This document shows, piece after piece, positions 17,423-25,758 of a DNA stretch of 64,000 nt. Position numbers and translations under genes: made by a program. How positions within the stretch are numbered: position 1 is the first letter of the stretch; every line of letters begins with the position of its first letter. The notes beneath the pieces are model-generated. The model saw only the letters and a program-made list of their open reading frames with translations, was not told the DNA's origin and did no database searches. Source of the stretch: Paraburkholderia hospita (GTDB lineage Bacteria > Pseudomonadota > Gammaproteobacteria > Burkholderiales > Burkholderiaceae). The stretch covers positions 1,116,001 to 1,180,000 of the forward strand of contig NZ_CP026107.1 of NCBI RefSeq assembly GCF_002902965.1. Direction: 5' to 3'.

Positions 17423-17519
17423 GTCGACCAGAGTTGGCGCTTTAGCGCCTTACTCTGGTCCCATGCACGGCGAGTCGACCAGAGTTGGTGCCTTAGCGCC
17501 TTACTCTGGTCCCATGCAC
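17423..17519 (-). repeat. Two tandem 46-bp hairpin repeats in the cstA leader
   Basis: Copies at 17423-17468 and 17474-17519 (51-bp period) differ at two or three bases only. Each can fold through GACCAGAGT and ACTCTGGTC, with an inner GGCGC/GCGCC-type pairing in the first copy, into a stable hairpin. They sit just upstream of the cstA ribosome site, so they would be in the mRNA leader or the promoter. The almost identical pair suggests recent duplication or a functional tandem hairpin. Confidence 0.75.
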
Positions 17520-17660
17520 AGCTAAGTTGTTTTCATGCCCGTCAGCGCCTGCTGGCGAGACCTCTGCGACGCGCCAGGGGAGCGCCGCGCATGGTCGAAG
17601 ATGTGCCATGCTTTGGGCGTGTAGTATTCGTCTTCGTCGCGTGCGCCACAAGCGCACAAC

Positions 17661-17689
17661 TACGTAAGCGCGCTACGTAGAATTACGTA
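17661..17689 (+). promoter_or_regulatory. Triple TACGTA operator candidate ahead of the two-component genes
   Basis: TACGTA occurs at 17661, 17674 and 17684, the last two inside (C)TACGTAG contexts, 24 to 53 bases before the kinase ATG. Palindromic hexamers in phase with 13- and 10-base steps look like a binding site for a LuxR/NarL-type regulator, for example autoregulation by the response regulator at 19126. Not proven. Confidence 0.5.
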
Positions 17690-17713
17690 GGCAGTCCGAC
17701 CGGCTTTCCACAG

Positions 17714-19129
17714 ATGAAACTCAAGGCAAAGATCTTTCTGCTCGCCCTCGTGCCGTTTCTGGCCGCGATCGCGGGCATTGCGCTCGGCGTGCGCCATCAG
17801 GCCACCGCGCTCGCGAGCGCGCAGCACGACACGACGCAATCGGCCTACATGGCGAGCAAGGAAATCGAACTGCGCCACTACGTCGATCTCGCGACCAGCG
17901 CGATCAAGCCGCTCTACGACGAAGCGGGCGTCAACGCACGCGACGACGCGCTCCTGCGCAACCGCGCGCTCGCGATGCTCGAGAAAATGGACTTTGGCCA
18001 GGACGGCTACTTCTTCGTCTACGACATGCATGGCCGCTCGCTGATGCATCCGCGCGAGCCGGATCTCGTCGGGCGTGATCTGTGGACCTTGCGTGATCCT
18101 GCGGGCTCGCTGACCATCCAGCAGCTCATCAAGGCGGCCGCCGAGGGCGGCGGCTATGTGCGCTATGTGTGGCATCGTCCGTCGACGGGCAAGCTCGCGC
18201 CGAAGCTCGGCTATGTCGTGCCGCTGCCGCGCTGGGGCTGGATGCTCGGCACGGGGATCTATCTCGACGATGTCGACACGACGCTGGCGCGCATCGACCA
18301 GCGCGCATCCTCCGACATCGAGCACACCATGCTATGGATCGGCGCGATCGCGCTCGCGGGGCTGTGCGTGATCGCCGTGTGCGCGTTGGTGCTGAACGTC
18401 AGCGAATACCGCAGCGCGGACGCGAAGCTCAAGCGTCTCGCGCAGCAGGTGGTCGAATCGCAGGAAAACGAACGCGCGCGGCTGTCGCGCGAACTGCATG
18501 ACGGCATCAGTCAGATGCTCGTCTCCGTCAAGCTGCTGCTCGAGTCGGCGCTCGCGCGCTTCGAGCTGACCGAGCCGCGCGTGCAGCCAGCGGAAGCGGC
18601 ACTGTCCACCGGCATCGGGCGGCTCGGCGATGCGCTGCGTGAAGTGCGCCGCATCTCGCATGCACTGCGTCCTTCGATGCTCGACGATCTCGGGCTGGCA
18701 GCAGCGCTCGAACAACTGACGCGCGAGCTGAGCACGCAAAGCCATCTGTCGATCGGGTTTACGCAGATCGTGCACGATCATGCCGCGCAACTGCCCGACA
18801 CGGTGAAGACAGCGCTGTTCCGCATCGCGCAGGAAGCATTGACGAACATCTTCCGGCACGCGCACGCGACGCAGGCTGCCGTCGCGCTGGAAGTCACGGC
18901 GCGCCGCGTCACGCTGTCGATCAGCGACGACGGCCGCGGCTTCGATGTCGAACGGGTGCAGGCCGACGCGAGCGCGGGCGTTGGCTTGCGCAACATGCGC
19001 GAGCGTCTGGAGGCGCTGAACGGCGAGTTGCAGCTCGTGTCGCGGCCGGGCCATACACTCGTCACGGCGACTGCGCCGCTTTTCGCGCGGGAAGCGCTTC
19101 ACATCGAAATGCAGGCAGACCCTTCATGA
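17714..19129 (+). CDS. Membrane histidine kinase with periplasmic Cache sensor
   Basis: The 471-residue protein has one membrane segment at residues 7-27, a periplasmic single-Cache region (about 35-195, with FGQDGYFFVYDMHGRSLMHP and GYVVPLPRWGWMLGTGIYLDD), a second membrane segment at 205-228, then a HisKA_3 domain with the phosphorylated histidine H262 in SRELHDGISQ and a HATPase domain ending with DGRGFD and GVGLRNMRERLEAL. Cache domains of this type bind small organic acids. It overlaps its response regulator by ATGA and diverges from cstA, so it may sense pyruvate or a similar acid and control cstA; that is inference. Confidence 0.92.
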   Translation: MKLKAKIFLLALVPFLAAIAGIALGVRHQATALASAQHDTTQSAYMASKEIELRHYVDLATSAIKPLYDEAGVNARDDALLRNRALAMLEKMDFGQDGYFFVYDMHGRSLMHPREPDLVGRDLWTLRDPAGSLTIQQLIKAAAEGGGYVRYVWHRPSTGKLAPKLGYVVPLPRWGWMLGTGIYLDDVDTTLARIDQRASSDIEHTMLWIGAIALAGLCVIAVCALVLNVSEYRSADAKLKRLAQQVVESQENERARLSRELHDGISQMLVSVKLLLESALARFELTEPRVQPAEAALSTGIGRLGDALREVRRISHALRPSMLDDLGLAAALEQLTRELSTQSHLSIGFTQIVHDHAAQLPDTVKTALFRIAQEALTNIFRHAHATQAAVALEVTARRVTLSISDDGRGFDVERVQADASAGVGLRNMRERLEALNGELQLVSRPGHTLVTATAPLFAREALHIEMQADPS

Positions 19130-19767
19130 ACAGTCCAGCGGGCGCGGCGCGCCTTATCCTCGTCGACGATCATCCCCTCGTGCGCGATGGCTTGCGAGCG
19201 CGGCTCGATACCGTGCCGGGTTTCGCCGTGGTCGGCGAAGCGGGTAACGCCGACGAAGCGCTGGCGCTCGCGGCCGCGCACGAGCCGGACCTCGTGCTGA
19301 TGGACGTGGGCATGCGAGGGATGAACGGCATTGCGCTCGCCGCGCTGTTTCATGAGCGCTTTCCGGGCATCCGCGTGCTGATGCTGTCGATGCACGACAA
19401 CGTCGAATACGTGACCCAGGCGGTGCGCGCGGGCGCGAGCGGCTACGTGCTGAAGGATTCGCCGGGCGCGGAGATCATCCGCGCGATCGGCGCTGTGCTC
19501 GACGGCAAGACCTATTTCAGCGAAGGGCTCAGCGCGCGGCTGATTCATGCGTCGGCGATGCGCGATCCGATCGAACGTCTGACGCCGCGCGAGCGCGATA
19601 TTCTCGATCAGCTCGCCGAGGGGCTGTCGAGCAAGCAGATCGCGCAACGCAACGGTCTTTCAGTTCGCACCGTCGAAACGCATCGGTTGAATCTGAAGCG
19701 CAAGCTCGAGATCGAAGGGCAGGCCGAGCTGATCAAGTTTGCGGTGGAGCATCGGCGCACGGGGTGA
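19126..19767 (+). CDS. NarL/FixJ-type response regulator
   Basis: The 213-residue protein has a receiver domain (LILVDDHPLVRDGL with acidic D14/D15, phospho-acceptor D60 in LVLMDVGM, lysine in SGYVLKDSPG) and a C-terminal LuxR-type helix-turn-helix (LTPRERDILDQLAEGLSSKQIAQRNGLSVRTVETHRLNLKRKL). It is translationally coupled to the Cache kinase and is its evident partner. Likely targets are the divergent cstA and its own promoter, where TACGTA repeats lie. Confidence 0.95.
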   Translation: MNSPAGAARLILVDDHPLVRDGLRARLDTVPGFAVVGEAGNADEALALAAAHEPDLVLMDVGMRGMNGIALAALFHERFPGIRVLMLSMHDNVEYVTQAVRAGASGYVLKDSPGAEIIRAIGAVLDGKTYFSEGLSARLIHASAMRDPIERLTPRERDILDQLAEGLSSKQIAQRNGLSVRTVETHRLNLKRKLEIEGQAELIKFAVEHRRTG

Positions 19768-19798
19768 GGCGGGCAGCAGAGGGCTGTCCGCCCGCCGC

Positions 19799-20140
19799 TC
19801 ACACCTTCCTGACGAATTCCGACTTCAGACTCATCGCGCCGAAGCCATCGATCTTGCAATCGATATCGTGGTCACTGTCCACCAGCCGGATGTTTTTTAC
19901 CTTGGTGCCCATCTTGACCACGCCTGCCGAGCCTTTCAGTTTCAGGTCCTTGATGACAGTCACGGTATCGCCGTCCTGCAAGACGTTTCCGGCCGAATCG
20001 CGATAGACCTTTTCGGCTGGTTCGGCCGGCATCACTGACTGCGCCGACCATTCATGCGCACATTCCGGGCAGATATAGACGCCCCCGTCTTCGTACGTGA
20101 ACTCGGAATTGCATTTCGGACAACGGGGTAGCGTGCTCAT
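19799..20140 (-). CDS. YjdM/PhnA-family zinc-ribbon protein
   Basis: The 113-residue protein begins with a zinc ribbon ([28 protein letters not shown], two CxxC pairs) followed by the PhnA-family C-terminal domain ([54 protein letters not shown]). The family was named for alkylphosphonate genes, but its members usually lie apart from phosphonate operons and have no proven reaction. The ATG at 20140 has AAGGAA upstream. It stands alone, convergent with the response regulator. Confidence 0.94.
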   Translation of the reverse strand: MSTLPRCPKCNSEFTYEDGGVYICPECAHEWSAQSVMPAEPAEKVYRDSAGNVLQDGDTVTVIKDLKLKGSAGVVKMGTKVKNIRLVDSDHDIDCKIDGFGAMSLKSEFVRKV

Positions 20141-20222
20141 AAGTATTCCTTGATGCCTGGCGTCAGCAGTAAAAGCGCGGAAGTATAGCGCTGTCTGACG
20201 GCCGGCTTTCCTGGAAACTGTG

Positions 20223-20903
20223 TCAATCGCTCGTCGCGTCAACGGGTGCTTCTGTATCAGTGCGCTTTGCATCCCGTTTCGGCCTGCGGACAGCACACAG
20301 TGTTCCGCTGTTGCCACCGCCGCAGAAGAACTGTTCAGCACCATCCGACTCGACCCCCGACACACGAACCCCTTCCGGCATATCGAGCATCTCCAGCACT
20401 TCGCCCGTGCGCGGATCGACGTGCCGCAAATCGCTCTGGTCGCCTTCCCACGTACCGTGCCACAGTTCGCCATCCACCCACGTCACGCCCGTCACGAAAC
20501 GGTTCGATTCGATCGTGCGAAGTATCGCGCCCGTTTGCGGATCGAGCTGATGGATCTTGCGTTCCTGATACTGCCCGACCCACAGCGCGCCTTCCGCCCA
20601 CGCGAGCCCTGAATTGCTGCCTGCGGGCGCGGGAATCGTCGTGAGGACGGCGCCCGTCTGCGGATCGACCTTGCGAATCTGGTCGCCGGCGATCTGGTAC
20701 AGGTACTGTCCGTCGAACGCCGTGCCCGCCGTTGCGGGAACCTCGATCGAACGCACCGTTTTTCCGCTCGATGGATCGAGCGCGTTGACCGCTTCGCCCG
20801 AGGCGAACCACACATGCTGGCCGTCGTAGCTGACGCCATGCACGTTGTCGATGCCCGGAAAAGGTCCATATTCACGCACGATTTCAGCAGGTGAGCGTTT
20901 CAT
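20223..20903 (-). CDS. Cytosolic beta-propeller protein (PQQ/NHL-like repeats)
   Basis: The 226-residue protein lacks a signal peptide and consists of about six repeats of the type ...[16 protein letters not shown]... and [13 protein letters not shown], a beta-propeller. The repeats resemble those of glutaminyl cyclase-like and SMP-30/NHL propellers. Near the end, [20 protein letters not shown] has two cysteines. The ATG at 20903 has GAGGAC upstream; the frame continues much further up but there overlaps the regulator gene in unconserved sequence. It follows the regulator at 20942 on the same strand. Function unknown. Confidence 0.85.
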   Translation of the reverse strand: MKRSPAEIVREYGPFPGIDNVHGVSYDGQHVWFASGEAVNALDPSSGKTVRSIEVPATAGTAFDGQYLYQIAGDQIRKVDPQTGAVLTTIPAPAGSNSGLAWAEGALWVGQYQERKIHQLDPQTGAILRTIESNRFVTGVTWVDGELWHGTWEGDQSDLRHVDPRTGEVLEMLDMPEGVRVSGVESDGAEQFFCGGGNSGTLCAVRRPKRDAKRTDTEAPVDATSD

Positions 20904-20941
20904 GCTTGCGTCCTCGTCGGTGAAGTGTCGAGCCTTACATG

Positions 20942-22162
20942 CTAATCGATTGGCAGCGCAGCGGGGAGTAACAAGACTGTCGCGAAACCCGGCATGGGCG
21001 GCATCATCCAGCGGCGCGCGCGGCCCTGACCGAACGACTGCACCTTGCCCGCCGACGCGAGTGTATCGAGCGCGCGTTGCACGGTCCGTTGACTGGCGCC
21101 GAGCGCAAGCGCGAGCGCGGAACTCGACCACGATTCGCCGTCGGCGAGCAAGGCCAGTAGCGACGCGTGTTCTTCTTCGACGGGCCGCGCCAGCACGACG
21201 ACTTCGGATGCGCGGCGCGGCGTCAGCGCGAAGCCGCGTTTCGTTGCATCGATATCGGCGAGCGCGCCAAGCATCGTGCGCAGCCGTCCGATCTCGACAC
21301 GCAGTCGCGCGCGATGCGTTTCGTCCGCATGCTTCATGCGGAATGCACGCTCGATCAGCGTGTCGCGTGGCACGTCGTTGGGCCAGGCCTCGGCGAGCAT
21401 TCGCGCAAGCGTGAACAGCACGGGGCGCGTGGCCAGCGGCACGACGTGGTCCCCGTCGCGCACGGCGTAACGGCAAGCGTCGATGACGAGCGCTTTCGAT
21501 GCCATCAATGCTTCGACATCTTCGAGCAGCAGAAGCCGTTCGTCGCCGCCTGCGATCAGACGCGCGGCGGGCGTAACCAGCAGGCGCGCTGCGCTTTCGA
21601 CTTCCGCTGCGAGACCGGGAATACCGGCATGGCGCGCGGCGCGCTCCGCTCTCGCCAGCGCTGCGCGCGCGGTCTTCGTGCGCAGACGCCGCATCGCGAT
21701 GCCCGCGACGATCAGCTCGTGCGCGGCGCTCGATGCAGGTGGAAAGGGCGCGGCATCGAATCCGTCCAGCAGACGTTCGGCCTCGTCCAGATGCCCGATC
21801 AGCAGCAGACGGCGCACCTGAAGATTGCGCGCGTGCGCGGCGTTCAGGCGGTCGTCATGCGCTTCGAGCGTCTGGCGTGCGGCTTCGAGCGATTTCGCGG
21901 GCCAGCCGAGATCGCGCGACGCGAGCGCAATCTCCGCTTCGGCGACGATGCATCGCGCGCGAGCGACGGCTTCCTTAGGACCGAACGCGCGCGCCGCGCT
22001 GCGTATCAGCGCCTTCGCGCGCACGAGGTCGCCGAGTTGCGCCATCGCAATGCCGCGCAGCGCGAGCGCAGGCGCGTCGTCGCGCAACGCGACGCGGTTC
22101 AGCGCGCCGAGGGGATTACCCGCGGCGAGCGAGCGCGCGGCGGCTGCGAGGGTTGCGTCCAT
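20942..22162 (-). CDS. Putative winged-helix transcriptional regulator with helical-repeat N-terminus
   Basis: The 406-residue protein is alpha-helical and TPR-like in its first 200 residues (pairs of Ala/Leu-rich helices, LAAGNPLGALNRVAL, HLDEAERLLDGF). The C-terminal half has SARP/OmpR-like DNA-binding features (ARMLAEAWPNDVPRDTLIERAF, RLRVEIGRLRTML) and a second HTH (WSSSALALALGASQRTVQRALDTLASAGKVQSFGQGRARRW). No membrane segment is seen. The likely start is the ATG at 22162; an ATG at 22195 adds eleven residues. It diverges from the DUF899 gene and precedes the propeller gene, and probably controls one or both. Confidence 0.75.
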   Translation of the reverse strand: MDATLAAAARSLAAGNPLGALNRVALRDDAPALALRGIAMAQLGDLVRAKALIRSAARAFGPKEAVARARCIVAEAEIALASRDLGWPAKSLEAARQTLEAHDDRLNAAHARNLQVRRLLLIGHLDEAERLLDGFDAAPFPPASSAAHELIVAGIAMRRLRTKTARAALARAERAARHAGIPGLAAEVESAARLLVTPAARLIAGGDERLLLLEDVEALMASKALVIDACRYAVRDGDHVVPLATRPVLFTLARMLAEAWPNDVPRDTLIERAFRMKHADETHRARLRVEIGRLRTMLGALADIDATKRGFALTPRRASEVVVLARPVEEEHASLLALLADGESWSSSALALALGASQRTVQRALDTLASAGKVQSFGQGRARRWMMPPMPGFATVLLLPAALPID

Positions 22163-22270
22163 CTGAATCACGCCACACTTGTCACTCCCGTCCATTGAAT
22201 GTCCCGCACTAATCTAGCACGACACGTTTCATCGACAGCACGCATTGGACATTCAACGGAGGGACGAACA

Positions 22271-23035
22271 ATGAGCAAGCATACGGTCGCCACACGCGAC
22301 GCATGGCTGAAAGCACGCGTCGAACTGCTGGAAGAGGAGAAGGCGTTGACGCGGCGCAGCGACGAACTTGCGCGGCAGCGTGAGGCGCTGCCGTGGGTGA
22401 AGATCGACAAGCCGTACCGTTTCGAAACGGACGCAGGTAGCGCGACGTTGTCGGATCTTTTTAGAGGACGCTCGCAACTGATTGTCTATCACTTCATGTT
22501 CGGTCCCGACTACACGGCAGGCTGTCCGTCGTGCTCGGCGATCGCGGATGGCTTCGACGGCGTGGCCGTGCATCTCGCGAATCACGATGTGACGCTGATG
22601 GCCGTGTCGCGCGCGCCGCTCGCGAAGTTGCAGACTTACAAGGAGCGGATGGGATGGAAGTTTCCGTGGGCATCGGCGGACGGTAGCGATTTCAACTTCG
22701 ATTTCAGCGTGTCGTTCACGGAAGCGCAGCAGCGCACGGGCGACATCGAGTACAACTTCGAGCGGGCCGGGCATGCGATGGACATGACGCCCGCGCCGGA
22801 ACCCGTCGTCCGGTTCGCGGCCAGTTGCGGCACCGATGTGCCCACGTATTCGCGCGACCGGCCGGGCATCAGCACCTTCGTGCACGAGGACGGCGTCGTG
22901 TATCACGCGTATTCGACGTACGCGCGCGGTGTGGATGGTCTGTGGGGCATGTACCAGTGGCTCGACCGCGCGCCGAAAGGGCGCAACGAGAAGGGCATCT
23001 GGTGGCGGCGTCACGACGAGTACGAACGGCGTTGA
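22271..23035 (+). CDS. DUF899 thioredoxin-like protein
   Basis: The 254-residue protein belongs to the DUF899 family, a thioredoxin-fold group. It shows HTVATRDAWLKARVELLEEEK at the start, the LIVYHFMFGPDYTAGCPSCS segment with the redox-like pair C85-x-x-C88, and HEDGVVYHAYSTYARGVDGLWGMYQWLD near the end. GGAGGGA precedes the ATG at 22271; the frame is open upstream but without a ribosome site. It is followed after 8 bases by a DUF2182 gene, a known pairing. Substrate and role are not established. Confidence 0.9.
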   Translation: MSKHTVATRDAWLKARVELLEEEKALTRRSDELARQREALPWVKIDKPYRFETDAGSATLSDLFRGRSQLIVYHFMFGPDYTAGCPSCSAIADGFDGVAVHLANHDVTLMAVSRAPLAKLQTYKERMGWKFPWASADGSDFNFDFSVSFTEAQQRTGDIEYNFERAGHAMDMTPAPEPVVRFAASCGTDVPTYSRDRPGISTFVHEDGVVYHAYSTYARGVDGLWGMYQWLDRAPKGRNEKGIWWRRHDEYERR

Positions 23036-23043
23036 GGTGGATC

Positions 23044-23856
23044 GTGGATTTCGCTGGCGTTTTCATGCGAACGGACACCTTGAAGGCTGTGGCGAATCCG
23101 CGTGCGTCACGGCGCGCGTTCTTCGGTGTTGCGGCGCTGGTCTTCGTGGCTTCGGCTGTGCTGGCGGTCATCGGGTGCATGTCGATGTCGTCGATGGGCG
23201 AACTGCCGATGCCGGGCGGCTGGTCGCTGTCGATGACATGGGCGCCGATGTGCGGGCAGAAATGGCCACGCGTCGCGGCGACGTTCGTCGGCATGTGGAT
23301 TGTGATGATGGTCGCGATGATGCTGCCGTCGCTCGCGCCTGTGCTGTGGCGCTATCACGAAGCCATCGGCAAAACGGGCGTGATGCGTGCGCGTTGGATG
23401 ACTGCGCTGGCGGGCGTGGGCTACTTTTTCGTGTGGGCTGTTCTCGGCGTGATCGTGTTTGTGCTGGGCGTCGCGCTGATGTCGCTCGCGTTGCAAATGC
23501 CCTCGCTGGCTCGCGCGGTACCCGTCGCGGCGGGCTGTGTCGTGCTGCTCGCAGGCATCGCGCAGTTCAGCGCATGGAAGTCACGTTATCTGGCGTGCAG
23601 CCGCATGCTGACGGCGACGCGCAGCGCAAACGAAGCATGGAAACAAGGCACACGCCTCGGCGTGCATTGCATCTTGTGCTGCGCGGGACTGACGTCGGTG
23701 CTTCTCGTCAACGGCATGATGGATCTGCGCGCAATGGCATTCGTGACGCTGGCGATCACAGCTGAACGTCTCGCACCATTTCCCGATCGCATTGCGCAAG
23801 CGATTGGCGTGATCGTTGTGATTAGAGGCTTATGGATGCTCTTGCAAGCATCTTGA
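23044..23856 (+). CDS. DUF2182 integral membrane protein
   Basis: The 270-residue protein has about six to seven membrane segments and the DUF2182 signatures MTWAPMCGQKWPRVAATFVGMWIVMMVAMMLPSLAPVLWRYH and the later GTRLGVHCILCCAGLTSVLLVNGMMDLRAMA. Methionine, histidine and cysteine residues in the membrane segments suggest metal contact. The GTG at 23044 is chosen because GAGG lies seven bases upstream; the ATG at 23065 has no such site. It is translated right after DUF899 and is probably in the same pathway. Function unknown. Confidence 0.82.
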   Translation: MDFAGVFMRTDTLKAVANPRASRRAFFGVAALVFVASAVLAVIGCMSMSSMGELPMPGGWSLSMTWAPMCGQKWPRVAATFVGMWIVMMVAMMLPSLAPVLWRYHEAIGKTGVMRARWMTALAGVGYFFVWAVLGVIVFVLGVALMSLALQMPSLARAVPVAAGCVVLLAGIAQFSAWKSRYLACSRMLTATRSANEAWKQGTRLGVHCILCCAGLTSVLLVNGMMDLRAMAFVTLAITAERLAPFPDRIAQAIGVIVVIRGLWMLLQAS

Positions 23857-23898
23857 CGAAACGCCGGCACGCGAATCCACCGCCTGCCGGCTGTGACC

Positions 23899-24670
23899 TC
23901 AAATCGATTTCACTTCTCCGCCATCCATGCGCAGCGACGATCCCGTCATCCAGTGCGCGCCGGGCGACACGATGAACGCCATCAACTCGGCGATTTCCTC
24001 GGGCTCGCCGTACCGCGCAATGCCCGCTTCCTTCGGAAACTTCGCCGTCGCTTCTTCGACAGTCATATTGTGCAGCGGCGCCCAATGCTCCAGATACGAC
24101 TGGCGACGCCCCGTCATCACCGGGCCGGGCAACACGCTGTTGACCTGCACGCCGTCTTCGATGCCGCGATCCGAGAACGCCTTCGCCAACGCGACGATCG
24201 CCGCGTTGATCGTGCCGACGGCCGCATACGGCGCCTTCGGAAAAAAGCGCGGAGTTACCCGACATCAGCACGACCGACCCCGACGCTGCCTTCAGTGCGG
24301 GCCACGCCGCAATCGTCAGACGCCGCGCGCCGTGCAGTTTCAATGCAAGCCCGTGCTCCCATTGTTCGTCCGTCATATCGAACACATCGATTTGCGGCAC
24401 CGCGCCTGCAATGTTGAGCAACGCGTCGATCCGGCCAAACGACGCGAGCGCCTGATCGACGACTTCCTGCGCGGCATTCGGCAGCGAAAGATCGATGTCG
24501 ATAGCGAGCGCCTTCGCGCCCGCATGGATCACGGCCTGCGCCGTTTCGTCCAGGTTCTCGCGATTGCGCGCGACCAGCACGACCGCCCCGAAGTCCTTCG
24601 CCAATCGGATTGCCGTCGAACGGCCGATGCCCTGGCTCGCGCCCGTGACGATCGCTACTTTGCTTGACAT
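23899..24670 (-). pseudogene. SDR-family oxidoreductase interrupted by a one-base frameshift
   Basis: Two frames together make one short-chain dehydrogenase. The N-terminal part has the cofactor motif VAIVTGASQGIGRSTAIRLA and the NIAG strand, up to LMSGNSALF. The C-terminal part resumes in the next frame with the residues PKAPYAAVGTINAAIVALAKAF, including the tyrosine expected in YxxxK (here Y-A-A-V-G, without the usual lysine), and ends TGSSLRMDGGE. The break is at a run of six A (24241-24246; T on the coding strand); five would restore the frame. It may be a true mutation or a sequencing error in the homopolymer. A ribosome site (AGGAGA) precedes the ATG. Confidence 0.8.
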
Positions 24671-24703
24671 GTCTGTTCTCCTGGTTGGATGGGGCAACAG
24701 GTT

Positions 24704-25675
24704 TTAGTGGACGACGACCATCTTGCCACCCGCTTCATTCGCTTCCATTACACGGTGCGCTTCGTGGATCTGATCGAACGAGAACACGCGCGACGGCTTG
24801 GCCTTGAGGCGGCCGGCAGCGACATCGGCGGCGATGGCTTGCAACGGCACATCGGAGAGCGGAAAGCCCGGCGTGCCGAACACAAAGCTGCCGAAGAACG
24901 TCAGGTACACGCCGCTCGACATTTGCAGCAACGGATTGAAATCCGCGATCGGCGCGAGACCGCCCAACCAACCAGCGAGACACGCGCGACCGCCGCGGCG
25001 CAGCATCGCGAGCGAATCGAGAATCACGCTGTTGCCGACCAGATCGAGCACGGCGTCGATCTGCTTCGCTTCTGCGATGCGCTTCGACAGATCGGGGCCT
25101 TCCAGTTCGACGCGTTCCGCACCGAGTGCTTTGAGCATGTCGAAGCGCGCCGGACTGCGCGTCGTCGCGATCACCTTCGCGCCCGCATTCACGGCGAGAT
25201 TCACGGCGGCCTGTCCAAACGAAGAAGTCGCGCCACGAATCACAACGGTTTGCCCCGCCTTGAGTTCGAGGTTGCGGAACAGGCATGTCCACGCCGTCGC
25301 GTAGGTTTCGGGAATTGCCGCGAGTTCGGCCCATGGCAGATCCGATTCGATCAGCGCGACGTTCGAAACGGGTGCCCGCGTGTATTCCGCGTAGCTGCCG
25401 TTGATCGTGCGACCGAGGCCGCCCATCAGCGCGGCGACTTTTGCGCCGACAGGAAACTCGCCGCCCGGACACGACTTCACGATGCCCACGCATTCGATTC
25501 CGCTCACTTTCGCCGCTTCGGCCCATTCGCCGCGCCGCATATGCATTTCCGCGTGGTTGACGCCGAACGCCTTGACTTCGATGACGACGTGACCTTCCAG
25601 CGGTTCGGGTTCCGGCAGTTCCGTATAGACGAGGCTGTCGATACCGCCAAACTTTTCGAGCACGATTGCACGCAT
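24704..25675 (-). CDS. Zinc-independent MDR-family oxidoreductase (quinone oxidoreductase-like)
   Basis: The 323-residue protein has the medium-chain reductase layout: N-terminal domain (MRAIVLEKFGGIDSLVYTELPEPEP, AFGVNHAEMHMRRGEW) and a Rossmann domain (GQTVVIRGATSSFGQAAVNLAVNAGAKVIATTRS around residue 145). It lacks the cysteine-rich zinc loop, so it is of the NADPH:quinone reductase type. AGGAG precedes the ATG. It lies between the hydrolase (upstream) and the SDR, all on the minus strand with short gaps, and probably acts with them on one carbonyl or enone substrate. Confidence 0.9.
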   Translation of the reverse strand: MRAIVLEKFGGIDSLVYTELPEPEPLEGHVVIEVKAFGVNHAEMHMRRGEWAEAAKVSGIECVGIVKSCPGGEFPVGAKVAALMGGLGRTINGSYAEYTRAPVSNVALIESDLPWAELAAIPETYATAWTCLFRNLELKAGQTVVIRGATSSFGQAAVNLAVNAGAKVIATTRSPARFDMLKALGAERVELEGPDLSKRIAEAKQIDAVLDLVGNSVILDSLAMLRRGGRACLAGWLGGLAPIADFNPLLQMSSGVYLTFFGSFVFGTPGFPLSDVPLQAIAADVAAGRLKAKPSRVFSFDQIHEAHRVMEANEAGGKMVVVH

Positions 25676-25758
25676 GAGGGTTCTCCTAAGGGTGATGGCG
25701 CGTCGGTCGACGCAGTGTGTAATCAGGCGAACCAGCCGTTCGCCGGTCGTTTCAGGTT

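Larger units (their letters stand above)
17412..17713. other. Divergent intergenic region, cstA and sensor kinase
   Basis: No gene is seen. Going left to right it holds the cstA ribosome site and leader with two hairpin repeats (17423-17519), a stretch without clear features, then three TACGTA hexamers (17661-17689) directly ahead of the histidine kinase start. Confidence 0.6.

Noticed and set aside
15336..17525. 729-codon open frame antisense to cstA
   Set aside because: Arg/His-rich shadow of a well-conserved membrane transporter; it also runs through the tandem repeats.
24241..24246. Programmed frameshifting in the SDR gene
   Set aside because: A six-A run could slip, but there is no stimulatory structure seen and SDRs are not known to use it; mutation or sequence error is simpler.
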